NCBI GenBank assembly: GCA_025655455.1
Contig: JAHXIV010000050.1
Coordinates: 213,095 to 277,094, forward strand
Length of the DNA stretch: 64,000 bases
Origin: a gamma proteobacterium symbiont of Taylorina sp.
GTDB lineage: Bacteria; Pseudomonadota; Gammaproteobacteria; GRL18
Direction: 5' to 3'
The position numbers were made by a program, and so were the translations under genes. The stretch's first letter is position 1. Every line of letters starts with the position of its first letter. Positions 40,607 through 49,663 of this stretch are shown here, one piece after another. The notes beneath the pieces are model-generated. The model searched no databases and had not been told where the DNA came from. It was given only the letters and a program-made list of their open reading frames with translations.

Positions 40607-41860
40607 ATGGCTCTAATTGTACAAAAATTTGGCGGTACTTCTATTGGTACTGCTGAGCGAATAGAAAGTGTAGCGGATCGAATTGCTCTGTTTCGTGACA
40701 GAGGAGATGACATTGTTGTCGTTGTCTCTGCCATGAGTGGTGAAACCAATCGACTGGTTGCATTGGCTCAAAGTATTGATGAAAACCCCAATGAAAGAGA
40801 ATATGATGTATTACTTGCTACCGGTGAACAGGTAACGATTGCCTTACTCAGTATGGCATTGAATAAACGGGGTATTGCTGCTCGCTCATATACCGGATCA
40901 CAGGTACATATTTTGACCGATAGTGCGCATAACAAAGCCCGAATCCTGGATATTGAAGAAAAGAACTTACGCACTGATCTGGATAAAGGGCGGGTGATTG
41001 TCGTAGCAGGCTTTCAGGGTGTAGATGAATCCGGTAATATCACCACTTTGGGGCGCGGTGGATCAGATACCACCGCTGTAGCTCTGGCAGCAGCACTGAA
41101 AGCTGATGAATGTCAGATTTATACCGATGTTGACGGAGTTTATACCACCGATCCCCGCGTGGTGCCTGAAGCACAACGTCTGGATAAAATTACCTTTGAA
41201 GAAATGCTGGAAATGGCCAGTCTGGGTTCTAAGGTCTTACAAATCAGAGCCGTTGAATTTGCAGGAAAATATAATGTACCCCTAAGGGTACTTTCGAGTT
41301 TTGATGAACCAAATTTTAAGGATGATGAACCGAATGGTACTCTGATTACCTTTGAGAAAGATGAAAAGGAAAGTGAAATGGAACAGGCATTGATCTCTGG
41401 TATTGCCTTCAATCGTGATGAAGCTAAATTAACTATATTAGGTGTTCCGGATGAACCGGGTGTGGCTTATAAAATACTGGGTCCTATAGGCGATAATAAT
41501 ATCGAAATTGATATGATTATTCAAAATATAGGGGCTGATGGAACTACTGATTTCACCTTTACAGTACATCGCAATGATTTATCTGTGGCAAAGGAAATTT
41601 TAACGAATACAGCGAATGAATTAGGTGCAAGAGAAGTCATTGGCGATGATAAAATTGTTAAAATCTCTATTGTTGGTGTCGGCATGCGTTCACATGCTGG
41701 TATTGCCAGTCAAATGTTTAAAGCATTGGCTGATGAAGGTATCAATATTAATATGATTTCAACCTCTGAAATTAAAATCTCTGTCGTTGTGGATGAGAAA
41801 TATCTTGAACTGGGTGTTAGGACACTTCATTCTGCATTTGGTTTAGAACAAAGCAGTTAA
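40607..41860 (+). CDS. lysC: Aspartate kinase
   Basis: The 417-residue protein begins MALIVQKFGGTSIGTAERIE with the kinase K-F-G-G-T-S motif. Further motifs are VVVVSAMSGETNRL, TLGRGGSDTTAVALAAALKA and YTDVDGVYTTDPR. Two C-terminal ACT domains (about 260-417, ISGIAFNRDEAKLTILGVPD and IVKISIVGVGMRSHAGIASQ) bind lysine and/or threonine for feedback control. The enzyme makes aspartyl phosphate, the first step to Lys, Thr and Met. The length is that of the monofunctional ACT-regulated type. Confidence 0.97.
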   Translation: MALIVQKFGGTSIGTAERIESVADRIALFRDRGDDIVVVVSAMSGETNRLVALAQSIDENPNEREYDVLLATGEQVTIALLSMALNKRGIAARSYTGSQVHILTDSAHNKARILDIEEKNLRTDLDKGRVIVVAGFQGVDESGNITTLGRGGSDTTAVALAAALKADECQIYTDVDGVYTTDPRVVPEAQRLDKITFEEMLEMASLGSKVLQIRAVEFAGKYNVPLRVLSSFDEPNFKDDEPNGTLITFEKDEKESEMEQALISGIAFNRDEAKLTILGVPDEPGVAYKILGPIGDNNIEIDMIIQNIGADGTTDFTFTVHRNDLSVAKEILTNTANELGAREVIGDDKIVKISIVGVGMRSHAGIASQMFKALADEGININMISTSEIKISVVVDEKYLELGVRTLHSAFGLEQSS

Positions 41861-41913
41861 AAGTTGACAGACTTTCAAGTTTAGCTGAAGACTACGTGTA
41901 AAGGAGAACCATA

Positions 41914-42117
41914 GTGCTAATTTTAACTCGTCGTGTTGGGGAAACACTGATTATTGGAGATGATGTCAGTATTACCGTATTAGGTGTGAAGGGAAATCAG
42001 GTTCGTGTGGGCATTAATGCACCTAAAGATGTTTCTGTTCACCGTGAAGAAATCTATGATCGCATCCAAAATGAAAAAACATCTGATGATGATTCTGAGG
42101 ATATAGAAAAAAATTAA
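41914..42117 (+). CDS. csrA: Carbon storage regulator CsrA
   Basis: The 67-residue protein starts at GTG, preceded by AAGGAGA. It reads [50 protein letters not shown], which is a complete CsrA with the RNA-binding R44 region VHREEI. The C-terminal tail is acidic. CsrA dimers bind GGA motifs in mRNA leaders and control carbon flow and motility. It is followed by a terminator and tRNA-Ser as in many gammaproteobacteria. Confidence 0.97.
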   Translation: MLILTRRVGETLIIGDDVSITVLGVKGNQVRVGINAPKDVSVHREEIYDRIQNEKTSDDDSEDIEKN

Positions 42118-42132
42118 AAAAAGACTTTACCT

Positions 42133-42167
42133 GAACGCTAACTAAGGGTATCCTAGCGTTCAAATTT
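42133..42167 (+). terminator. Terminator after csrA
   Basis: GAACGCTA and TAGCGTTC form an 8-bp stem with a 13-base loop, followed by AAATTTT. It lies 16 bp after the csrA stop and just before tRNA-Ser. Confidence 0.7.
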
Positions 42168-42168
42168 T

Positions 42169-42260
42169 GGAGAGGTGGCCGAGTGGCTGAAGGCGCTCCC
42201 CTGCTAAGGGAGTATACGGTTTATCCCGTATCGGGGGTTCGAATCCCCCCCTCTTCGCCA
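42169..42260 (+). tRNA. tRNA-Ser (GCT)
   Basis: The 92-nt sequence starts GGAGAGGTGGCCGAGTGG and has the anticodon loop CTGCTAA (anticodon GCT), a long class II variable arm (TATACGGTTTATCCCGTATC), the T-loop GGTTCGAATCC and encoded CCA. The acceptor stem GGAGAGG pairs with CCTCTTC with wobble. It follows csrA, the common gammaproteobacterial order. Confidence 0.97.
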
Positions 42261-42777
42261 TATTACGCACGATTATTTCTGTAAAAAAGCAATGGGTTAT
42301 GATTTTATGGCTCTTAAAATCGTGCCTCTGAGTGTTTAAAAAAGACACTTGGAAGCTTTAATTTGTCACGCAATTAGTCCAGTAATACCACTAAAACTAT
42401 TATTCCCCCCTAAAATTTTTAGATACTAAGTCTTATTCGAATCTAGAGATTAGATTCCCTATTCTTATGAAAGATATTCCTGTCGAGTTATAACCCTTGC
42501 TGATGAAGAAAATAGCAATGTGTAAAGTTAACTCTGAGTTGATTTAAGTTGGTTGGAAAACTACTTCGATGTTGCACTGGTAAATATTGACTATCCTTCC
42601 AGATAGCAGCAAATTATAAGCATCAATTTCAAATAAAAAACCATTTCTTTGTTTAATGATATTTTTGTTAAAATTGGCAATAATATTTAGAAATAAGGAC
42701 TTGTGTGTTTCAAATTCATGTTTCTTTTGATTAAGATGTTATACACAAAAATGAAGTCTGAAAAGAGGTCAGTAATT
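42261..42777. other. Intergenic region between tRNA-Ser and arsM
   Basis: GCACGAT (42268) and ATCGTGC (42318) form the ends of a long inverted repeat. Otherwise no gene or known RNA is seen. The stretch is AT-rich. A good ribosome-binding site AGAGGT lies before the ATG at 42778. Confidence 0.45.
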
Positions 42778-43620
42778 ATGAATACAGAAGAAATCAAGCA
42801 GACAGTGAAAGGTCGCTATGGACAGTGCGTTGATGCTGGGGGCGTAAAAGAAAGCTGTTGTTGTCCTAGCGAGGCACCTAAAAATTTGAGCTTTGCTGCC
42901 GAACATGTACTTTATAGTAAGGAAGAACTTTCCTTGGTTCCGGAGGCTTCTCTTAGTCTTTCGAAGGGGTGTGGAAATCCCACTGGTTTTGCGAATCTTA
43001 AATCAGGTGAAATAGTCGTAGATTTTGGCTGTGGTGCTGGAATTGACGTAATTCTTGCCGCGCACAAGGTTGGAGAAAATGGACGAGTGATAGGGATAGA
43101 TTTCACGGATCAGATGATTGAAAAAGCGAAACAAGCCATCGCTGACTCTGGCCTTTCTAACTCAATCGAACTTATCGTTTGTGATATGGAAGAACTTAAC
43201 CTTAAAGATGGCTTTGCTGATGTTGTGATATCCAATTGTGTTATCAATCTGTGTGCGGATAAGGACGCCGTTTATAGTGAAGCATTCCGAATTCTTAAAC
43301 CGGGTGGTCGGCTTGCGATTTCCGATATTATTTATACTGAGAGCATTGACTCTCAAGTAAAGGAACGTTTTCAATCAACTTGGGCAGGGTGCGTGGGAGG
43401 AACAATAGAAAAGGAAAAATATTTCGAGATAATTAGAAAAGTTGGTTTCAGTGAGATTGAAATTGTTGCCATCCATCCCTTGCCCTCTACAGAGTTGGAA
43501 ACAATGGTATGTTGCCCTGGTCCAGAATTTACTCCCACTCCTGCAAAAGAAGATGTTGATTCGGTTCAAGACAAAGTTGCAAGCATTAAGTTTGTAGCAT
43601 TAAAGCCTGCCTGCAATTAA
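42778..43620 (+). CDS. arsM: Arsenite S-adenosylmethyltransferase
   Basis: From the ATG at 42778 the protein has 280 residues. The pattern is that of ArsM: TVKGRYGQCVDAGGVKESCC, SLSLSKGCGNPTGFANLKSG, motif I EIVVDFGCGAGIDVILAAHK, VISNCVINLCADKDAVYSEA (Cys) and QSTWAGCVGGTIEKEKYFEI (Cys). The conserved cysteines bind As(III). It makes volatile or less toxic methylated arsenicals with SAM. No arsR or arsB is next to it, so it stands alone. The DNA on both sides is decayed, which fits transfer. Confidence 0.93.
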   Translation: MNTEEIKQTVKGRYGQCVDAGGVKESCCCPSEAPKNLSFAAEHVLYSKEELSLVPEASLSLSKGCGNPTGFANLKSGEIVVDFGCGAGIDVILAAHKVGENGRVIGIDFTDQMIEKAKQAIADSGLSNSIELIVCDMEELNLKDGFADVVISNCVINLCADKDAVYSEAFRILKPGGRLAISDIIYTESIDSQVKERFQSTWAGCVGGTIEKEKYFEIIRKVGFSEIEIVAIHPLPSTELETMVCCPGPEFTPTPAKEDVDSVQDKVASIKFVALKPACN

Positions 43621-43916
43621 ATTATACCGCTAAAATAGAGAAAAAGCTGGATAAATTAGTTATCGTTGCAGAACCCAGTGAATGGTATGCATATCATCGA
43701 AGTCCATCAATTAAAGAGGTCAGCGAAAATAATGAAAAATTACTTGTTTCCTTCATGACATCTTCCGTATACGGTAATAGTTTTGGTGGCACATGTTTAT
43801 ATATCAAAAGTGATGAGGATTGGGGCGTGTATCGAATAAAGCCGAATCAAAGTGATACTATAGAGTCAGCAATGACATGGCTTAAGATGCGTAAATGGCG
43901 AGACTGGCAAAGATAG
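43620..43916 (+). pseudogene. N-terminally truncated unknown gene
   Basis: An open frame without a start begins at the arsM stop and reads YTAKIEKKLDKLVIVAEPSE, WYAYHRSPSIKEVSENNEKL and SDEDWGVYRIKPNQSDTIES, ending MRKWRDWQR. It looks like the C-terminal 98 residues of a real small protein. I do not recognise the family. The N-terminal part was probably lost when arsM DNA was inserted. Confidence 0.5.
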
Positions 43917-43931
43917 CAAAGGACTAATACT

Positions 43932-44084
43932 GTGGTTAAGATAGTTTTAGGTGGACAAACTGGTGTTGATCGTGCAGCTCTGGATGCAGTACTTGAATGT
44001 GGTATCGATGCTGGTGGTGAACCAAGAGCCTATGATTATGCCAAGGCTCTTATTAAAGCAGTGATATTAAACTGTCCTAATTGA
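43932..44084 (+). pseudogene. N-terminal fragment of a YpsA/molybdenum-carrier-like protein
   Basis: A GTG-started frame reads MVKIVLGGQTGVDRAALDAV, LECGIDAGGEPRAYDYAKAL, IKAVILNCPN. The G-G-Q-T-G-V-D-R-A-A-L-D segment is the nucleotide-binding start of the putative molybdenum carrier/SLOG-like family of about 150-180 residues. The rest is lost, and the last 20 residues may belong to something else. Confidence 0.6.
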
Positions 44085-44119
44085 GAGTTCTTTATAATGG
44101 GAATATTAGAGTAACCATA

Positions 44120-45085
44120 ATGGAATTAATCTTTTTAGGAACATCTTCAGGAACACCAACTAAGAGTAGAAATGTATCTGCTGTTGGTTTGAAAATGCAA
44201 AACAGTAAAAGTTGGTATTTGATAGACTGCGGGGAAGGAACACAACATCAAATACTTCGGACAAAACTATCATTACTACATTTGAGAGTGATTTGTATTA
44301 CTCATATTCATGGTGATCACTGTTATGGTTTACCAGGCTTATTAGCTTCTGCTTCTATGGATGGTAGAAAAAATAAATTAACTATCATTGCACCAGAAGG
44401 TGTTAAATTATTTCTTGAATCTATTATCAATGCAACTCAACTGGAGTTATCATTTGAAGTTGATTATATCAAGGCTGAGGAACTCACAGGTATACTTAAT
44501 CTTGGTGACTTTGATGTCGGTATCACCGACCTATCACATCGTTGTCCCAGCTATGCTTATAACTTCATAGAAGCCAATATAAAACCGACATTAAATAAAG
44601 AAAAGTTACTGGCGGAAGGTATTGAGCCTGGCCCTGTTTGGGGGAAGTTACAGCAAGGTCAGGATGTGATATTGGAAGAAGGCAGAATATTAAAAAATGA
44701 TGACTTTTTAGAGCAAACCAGAGAGCCTCGTTCTATTGTTGTCTGTGGTGATAATGACACACCTGAACTACTTAATGATATCACCCCCAAATCTGATGTT
44801 ATTGTTCATGAAGCAACTTATACACAGCATGTATTAAATCAGGTGGGTACTAAACCACAGCATAGCAGTGCCAAACAGGTTGCAGAGTTCGGACAACAAA
44901 ATCAGATAAAGAATATGGTGTTAACACATTTCAGTGCCCGTTATGGTTACAATGAGAAGAAATCACCCTCTATTAATGACGTAAAGGATGAGGCTCTAAA
45001 ATTTTATTCTGGTAATTTATTCCTGGCAAATGACTTTGATGTTGATCATGTGGATAAGCAGGGGCTAATGTCTTTATCAGAGTGA
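44120..45085 (+). CDS. rnz: Ribonuclease Z (MBL fold)
   Basis: From the ATG at 44120 the protein has 321 residues: MELIFLGTSSGTPTKSRNVS, LIDCGEGTQHQILRTKLSLL, the metal-binding ITHIHGDHCYGLPGLL (H-x-H-x-D-H), and SDVIVHEATYTQHVLN. The C-terminal NMVLTHFSARYG carries the last His ligand. RNase Z cuts the 3' trailer of tRNA precursors. Length is that of the bacterial short form. The N-terminal GTSSGTP region is intact. It follows decayed fragments but looks complete. Confidence 0.93.
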   Translation: MELIFLGTSSGTPTKSRNVSAVGLKMQNSKSWYLIDCGEGTQHQILRTKLSLLHLRVICITHIHGDHCYGLPGLLASASMDGRKNKLTIIAPEGVKLFLESIINATQLELSFEVDYIKAEELTGILNLGDFDVGITDLSHRCPSYAYNFIEANIKPTLNKEKLLAEGIEPGPVWGKLQQGQDVILEEGRILKNDDFLEQTREPRSIVVCGDNDTPELLNDITPKSDVIVHEATYTQHVLNQVGTKPQHSSAKQVAEFGQQNQIKNMVLTHFSARYGYNEKKSPSINDVKDEALKFYSGNLFLANDFDVDHVDKQGLMSLSE

Positions 45086-45242
45086 AACAGATGAAGTATT
45101 TCTCCCATACATGTAGAGAAGAGTTGGACTCAAGTTTAATTGGTTAGTAGATCCTTTAACTTTTTCTGTTAAAATATCAAAAAAACTTGATAATTTTAAG
45201 TATCAAAACCATAAATTGTCAGGTTGAATACAGCTCTACATA

Positions 45243-45601
45243 TTATCTCTTTAAACCCAGTAAGGATAATACTCCTTGTGATAGAGCATTGGCCTGAGAT
45301 AGTATAGAAATATCGGCCTGCTGTAATATCTTTAATATCTGTAATTTAGTTAAGTGGGCTGTTTCTTGTGCAAAGTCTGTATCTTCAATTCGTGAACGTG
45401 CTGCACTCAGGTTTTCAGCAGTATTTTCAGCATTACGTATAACAGACTCAAAACGATTTTGAGTAGCACCAAAAGTAGCACGGTCGTGTTTGACTAAAGC
45501 AAGATCTTCGTCAATACTGGATATGGCTGAAGAGGCACCAGCAGCAGTAGATATGTTAATGGTGTTAGTAGCGGAGGTGTCACTGTTGTAACTATTTAAT
45601 G
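45243..45601 (-). pseudogene. fliC: 3' remnant of a flagellin gene
   Basis: The open minus-strand frame reads SSIDEDLALVKHDRATFGAT, QNRFESVIRNAENTAENLSA, ARSRIEDTDFAQETAHLTKL, QILKILQQADISILSQANAL and ends LLGLKR. This is the conserved flagellin C-terminal D0/D1 region with ARSRIEDTDFA. The N-terminal and central parts are missing. A separate small frame (45592-45690) follows upstream out of register. The genome must once have had flagella, and an intact copy may exist elsewhere. Confidence 0.88.
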
Positions 45602-45690
45602 TTCACTGTACTGTCATTATCATATTTAATATCAAGCTTTGTCTTGGAAACACCATTCCCAATATAGATTTTATATGTTTTATGCTTCAT
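45592..45690 (-). CDS. Possible 32-residue peptide fused to the flagellin remnant
   Basis: The frame MKHKTYKIYIGNGVSKTKLD followed by IKYDNDSTVNIK starts 10-11 nt after AAAGGG and overlaps the flagellin fragment's 5' end. It is not a flagellin N-terminus. It is probably the remainder of a different gene cut at the same joint. Confidence 0.3.
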   Translation of the reverse strand: MKHKTYKIYIGNGVSKTKLDIKYDNDSTVNIK

Positions 45691-46055
45691 AATTGTAATA
45701 CCCTTTTATTTCTCTGCCTTATGGATACGGACTCTTAGTCTTGGCAACTGTTCGAGATAATTGGAGGGTGCGTGTGGCGACCCATGCTAGGAAACGGTCT
45801 TTTTGATATTAGGTTAAACGTTCTGCCACAAAACTCTTATTTTTAATTATAGTCCGCTTTATCCATAGGCCAAGCCAATCCTTGCAAGGTGAAACCTTTA
45901 GTCGGGCAGACCTGTGGATATGTGGATAAAACTACTTCAGAACCCTTTATTTTTAATATACAAGGTTTATGTGGATAAAATCTTTATGAATTTTCTGGTA
46001 GTTCTCGTATAATCTCAATAAATGATCACTTAAACTCAATTTAGAGTAGAAAAAT
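45691..46055. other. Region between flagellin remnant and the next gene
   Basis: No protein is seen. A short perfect stem (AAGGT-GAA-ACCTT, 45886-45898) and GC-rich patches around 45760-45805 stand out from the AT-rich surroundings and suggest a structured leader RNA on the minus strand. No known riboswitch consensus was recognised. Confidence 0.35.
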
Positions 46056-46457
46056 ATGCCTCATAGGGTTAAATGGGAAAAACAAGGAGCCTACTGGGAT
46101 ATTTCCGGTGTTGTCAGGATTGATGAAATAATGGAAATAATAAATGAATTAATTGGTTCCCCAAAATTTGATGATCTTAATTACTTTATCCTTGATGCTA
46201 CAAATGTTATTGAACTTATTGCTACTAAACATCAACTTGATGCTCCTGCCGCCATTGTAAAATCAACTAATGATTATAAGCCAAAGATGAAGGTCGGCTT
46301 TGTATCAGAGGATGAGCATATACGGGCATTGATTGCGCACTATATTGAAAAGTCATTTAAGCTGGGTTCTACTTGGGAACGTAAAATCTTTAACGATATT
46401 GAAGATGCAAGAACATGGGTTTTGTTGCAGTCTTATTGGTCAGGCTCCGGGGTTTAA
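46056..46457 (+). CDS. SpoIIAA-like (STAS-fold) protein
   Basis: The 133-residue protein reads HRVKWEKQGAYWDISGVVRI, DEIMEIINELIGSPKFDDLN, YFILDATNVIEL, and ALIAHYIEKSFKLGS. This is the pattern of the SpoIIAA-like/STAS-type small proteins found in proteobacteria, which may bind lipids or act as anti-anti-sigma-like proteins. The role is unknown. It stands alone upstream of the convergent metY gene. Confidence 0.6.
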   Translation: MPHRVKWEKQGAYWDISGVVRIDEIMEIINELIGSPKFDDLNYFILDATNVIELIATKHQLDAPAAIVKSTNDYKPKMKVGFVSEDEHIRALIAHYIEKSFKLGSTWERKIFNDIEDARTWVLLQSYWSGSGV

Positions 46458-46518
46458 AGAGATTGAAGTGTTACGTCCCTTTGCCTGGATTGCGGGTAAA
46501 AAATTACCTAAACAAACG

Positions 46519-46562
46519 CAAAAAAATAAGCCATGCTTCATATTGAACAATATCCAGCATGG
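46519..46562 (-). terminator. Terminator of the metY-type gene
   Basis: CCATGCT-TC-ATATTG / CAATAT-CC-AGCATGG forms a 13-bp stem with a small internal bulge. On the minus strand it is followed by CTTATTTTTTT. It lies 16 bp after the gene's stop and is a clear rho-independent terminator. Confidence 0.85.
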
Positions 46563-46577
46563 ACAAAAGCTATAGCT

Positions 46578-47858
46578 TTATGATGCGGAAGCAGAATTAA
46601 ATGCCTGCTCCAGATCTGCAATAATATCATCAATATGTTCAATGCCTATGGACAAACGTACCATATCTTTACTGACTCCGGCACGTTTTAATTCTTCGGG
46701 GTCTAATTGACGATGGGTGGTTGATGCCGGATGACAGGCTAAGGTTTTGGCATCGCCAATGTTGACCAGACGTACTGCTAATTGCAGTGCGTCAATAAAT
46801 TTTGCTCCTGCCTGTTCGCCGCCTTTAATGCCGAAGGTGAGAATACTTGATGCTCGTCCCCCCATGTATTTATCTACCAGAGGCTTATCTGGATGATCAT
46901 CCAGACCGGCATATTTAACCCATTCAACCTGGTTATTGTTTTGTAAATATTGAGCAACTGCTATGGCATTTTTGCAATGTCGATCCATTCGCAGTGCCAA
47001 TGTTTCCAGTCCTTGAAGCACCAAAAAGCTGTTAAAGGGTGAAATAGCTGCTCCCATATTACGTAATGGGACAACCCGTGCACGACCAATGTAAGCTGCG
47101 GCACCTAATGCTTCTGCATAAACAACACCATGGTAGGATTTATCCGGTTCATTGAGACAAGCAAAACGCTCCTTATGTTCAGCCCATGGAAATTTACCTG
47201 AGTCAACAATAATACCGCCAATCGAGGTACCATGACCCCCCATATATTTTGTTAATGCGTGGATAACAATATCAGCACCATGTTCAAAAGGACGACATAA
47301 GTAGGGCGAGGGCACAGTATTATCAACGATCAACGGCACACCATGAGAATGTGCTAAATCAGCCAGTTTACTGATATCAATGACATTACCCAGAGGATTT
47401 CCGATTGATTCACAAAATACCGCTTTGGTATTGTCGTCAAATAATGCAGACATGGCATCAAGATCAGCCGGATCGGCAAAACGAGCTTCGATACCTAATT
47501 GCGGTAAGGTATGAGCAAATAAATTGTAAGTACCACCATAAAGTGTCGGTGTGGTGACGATATTATCTCCTGACTGACAAATGGTAAAAATTGAATTTGT
47601 TATTGCAGCCATACCAGAAGCAAGTGCCAATGCACCAACACCGCCTTCCATCTCAGTGACGCGTTTTTCCAGGACATCAGTGGTTGGATTCATTATTCGG
47701 GTATAAATATTACCTTCAACCTTAAGATCGAATAAGTCTGCACCATGCTGGGTATCATCAAAGGCATAAGAAGTGGTTTGATAGATTGGTACTGCAACGG
47801 CTTTGGTTGTCGGATCAGCAGAATAGCCGCCATGAACTGCAATAGTTTCAAATTTCAT
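46578..47858 (-). CDS. metY: O-acetylhomoserine sulfhydrylase (MetY-type, PLP)
   Basis: The 426-residue protein is a Cys/Met-metabolism PLP enzyme: FETIAVHGGYSADPTTKAVA, VPIYQTTSYAFDDTQHGADL, NIYTRIMNPTTDVLEKRVTE, the PLP-Lys in VIHALTKYMGGHGTSIGG and a C-terminal VRLSIGIEHIDDIIADLEQA. Length and the VHGG-Y start fit MetY rather than MetB/MetC (about 390). It makes homocysteine from O-acetylhomoserine and sulfide. It is divergent from nuoA and ends in a strong terminator. Confidence 0.92.
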   Translation of the reverse strand: MKFETIAVHGGYSADPTTKAVAVPIYQTTSYAFDDTQHGADLFDLKVEGNIYTRIMNPTTDVLEKRVTEMEGGVGALALASGMAAITNSIFTICQSGDNIVTTPTLYGGTYNLFAHTLPQLGIEARFADPADLDAMSALFDDNTKAVFCESIGNPLGNVIDISKLADLAHSHGVPLIVDNTVPSPYLCRPFEHGADIVIHALTKYMGGHGTSIGGIIVDSGKFPWAEHKERFACLNEPDKSYHGVVYAEALGAAAYIGRARVVPLRNMGAAISPFNSFLVLQGLETLALRMDRHCKNAIAVAQYLQNNNQVEWVKYAGLDDHPDKPLVDKYMGGRASSILTFGIKGGEQAGAKFIDALQLAVRLVNIGDAKTLACHPASTTHRQLDPEELKRAGVSKDMVRLSIGIEHIDDIIADLEQAFNSASAS

Positions 47859-48178
47859 TAGTTTCCCCGGGGTGTATTTTATTATTAGTATTTTCTTGGT
47901 TTTAAATTCACTTCACATCGTAGCATCAAAAATTAAAAAAAAATACCTGTCAGGCAATCAATCTTTAATAAGTCAATTTTTATATTGCTAATTGGATTGT
48001 TATTTTTGCCTGATTGATAAAAAAAACTAAAATGGGTATTGATTAGAAGTGGATAAAGCTATAGAATTTGCAATTCAATTGACAATGGTATTTTGTAATA
48101 AGTCATTCTCTGGATATCAGTTTTGAAAAAATAGGCTGAGTAGCATTATTATAATCAGAGTAACTAAGAGGCGTTAAC
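47859..48178. promoter_or_regulatory. Divergent promoter region of metY and nuoA
   Basis: The 320-bp gap holds no gene. A TATAAT at 48150-48155 and a TTGACA at 48079-48084 are possible promoter pieces for the nuo operon, but their spacing does not match one promoter. A GAGG ribosome-binding site precedes the nuoA ATG. Confidence 0.4.
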
Positions 48179-48535
48179 ATGCTTGAAAACTATCTTCCCG
48201 TTCTGATTTTTATGGGCGTTGGACTTTTGGTTGGAATTGGAATGACTGCTATGGGTCTTATTTTATCCCCGCACAGACCTGACAGAGAAAAAAACTCACC
48301 GTATGAATGTGGCTTTGAAGCCTTTGAAGATGCACGCCTGAAGTTTGACGTGCGTTATTATTTAGTAGCTATCTTATTTATTATTTTTGATTTGGAAATT
48401 GCCTTTCTTTTTCCCTGGGCTGTTGTGTTAGACTCTATCGGCACTTTTGGATTGCTTGCCATGGCACTATTTCTTGGATTATTAGTGGTTGGATTTATTT
48501 ACGAGTGGAAAAAAGGGGCACTTGAATGGGAATAG
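48179..48535 (+). CDS. nuoA: NADH-quinone oxidoreductase subunit A
   Basis: The 118-residue membrane protein has three helices and the conserved [20 protein letters not shown] loop of ND3, with Cys in ECGFE. It sits at the quinone-binding region of complex I. It is the first gene of the 14-gene nuo operon, and its end overlaps nuoB by 10 bp. Confidence 0.96.
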   Translation: MLENYLPVLIFMGVGLLVGIGMTAMGLILSPHRPDREKNSPYECGFEAFEDARLKFDVRYYLVAILFIIFDLEIAFLFPWAVVLDSIGTFGLLAMALFLGLLVVGFIYEWKKGALEWE

Positions 48536-49002
48536 AGGGTCTTTTAGAAGAAGGGGTTATCACCACTACGGCGGATAAACTCATTAACTGGGCGAGAACA
48601 GGTTCTATGTGGCCGATGACTTTTGGTCTGGCCTGTTGTGCAGTAGAGATGATGCAGGCTGGTGCCTCACGTTATGATCTGGATCGTTTCGGTATTGTTT
48701 TTCGACCCAGTCCCAGACAATCAGATGTGATGGTGGTGGCTGGCACTTTAGTCAACAAGATGGCTCCGGCTTTACGAAAAGTCTATGATCAGATGGCAGA
48801 GCCGCGCTGGGTTATTTCTATGGGTTCCTGTGCTAATGGCGGTGGTTATTACCATTATTCGTATGCGGTGGTCAGAGGTTGTGATCGAGTGGTTCCAGTG
48901 GACATCTATGTGCCTGGCTGCCCACCAACAGCAGAAGCATTTTTGTATGGTATTATCCAGCTACAAAATAAAATTAAACGTACTAATACTATCGCACGCT
49001 AA
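48526..49002 (+). CDS. nuoB: NADH-quinone oxidoreductase subunit B
   Basis: The 158-residue protein carries the N2 iron-sulfur cluster. Cluster cysteines are visible in [27 protein letters not shown] and [17 protein letters not shown]2 is the last cluster, handing electrons to ubiquinone. It overlaps nuoA. Confidence 0.97.
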   Translation: MGIEGLLEEGVITTTADKLINWARTGSMWPMTFGLACCAVEMMQAGASRYDLDRFGIVFRPSPRQSDVMVVAGTLVNKMAPALRKVYDQMAEPRWVISMGSCANGGGYYHYSYAVVRGCDRVVPVDIYVPGCPPTAEAFLYGIIQLQNKIKRTNTIAR

Positions 49003-49030
49003 ATATAGAGATACTGAGAGATTATACTGA

Positions 49031-49663
49031 ATGTCGCAATATTATTCTGAACTATCTGATAAAGTCATTGCCCAGCTAGCGGATTTTTCGCTAAAAGCAG
49101 AAGTGGCTTATGGTGAATTGACCATTGAAGTTAATAAAGACGATCTCATCCAGATTTGTCTAATATTAAGAGATGATCAAGACCTGGCTTTTGACAGCCT
49201 GATAGATGTTTGTGGTGTTGACTACAGCACCTACGAAGGTTCCAAGCCTTATCAGAGTCGTTATGCTTCAGTTTATCATCTTCTATCAGTCAAAAATAAT
49301 CACCGTATTCGTATCAGAACCTGGCTGGATGATGATCTGCCTGTGGTAGACTCTGTCGTCGGTATCTGGGGCGGTGCAAACTGGTTTGAACGTGAAGCTT
49401 TTGATTTATTAGGTATTATCTATTCAGGTCATCCTGATTTACGTCGCATATTGACGGATTACGGCTTTATCGGACATCCTCTACGGAAAGATTTTCCTAT
49501 GGTCGGTCAGGTTGAAATGCGTTATGACGCCAATAAACAACGGGTTATTTATGAACCTGTCACTATAGAAGAACGGGTCATTATCCCCAGAGTGATAAGA
49601 GATGATAATCGCTATGCCGGGCGTCTCAATGCTAGTGAAGAGAATAGCGAGGAAAGTGCATAA
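49031..49663 (+). CDS. nuoC: NADH-quinone oxidoreductase subunit C
   Basis: The 210-residue protein has the 30-kDa signature [40 protein letters not shown]. It is a separate gene from nuoD, unlike the fused nuoCD of enterobacteria. Its last bases overlap the nuoD ATG (TAATG). Confidence 0.97.
   Translation: MSQYYSELSDKVIAQLADFSLKAEVAYGELTIEVNKDDLIQICLILRDDQDLAFDSLIDVCGVDYSTYEGSKPYQSRYASVYHLLSVKNNHRIRIRTWLDDDLPVVDSVVGIWGGANWFEREAFDLLGIIYSGHPDLRRILTDYGFIGHPLRKDFPMVGQVEMRYDANKQRVIYEPVTIEERVIIPRVIRDDNRYAGRLNASEENSEESA

Noticed and set aside
42261..42330. Terminator of tRNA-Ser formed by GCACGAT/ATCGTGC
   Set aside because: The loop is over 40 bases and there is no T-run, so it is noted only as an inverted repeat.
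43932..44084. Upstream extension of rnz to 44081
   Set aside because: The extra residues before the ATG at 44120 overlap the stop of the SLOG-like fragment and do not fit the RNase Z start MELIFLGT.
45700..45810. c-di-GMP riboswitch in the flagellin leader
   Set aside because: The GEMM consensus was looked for on both strands and not found.
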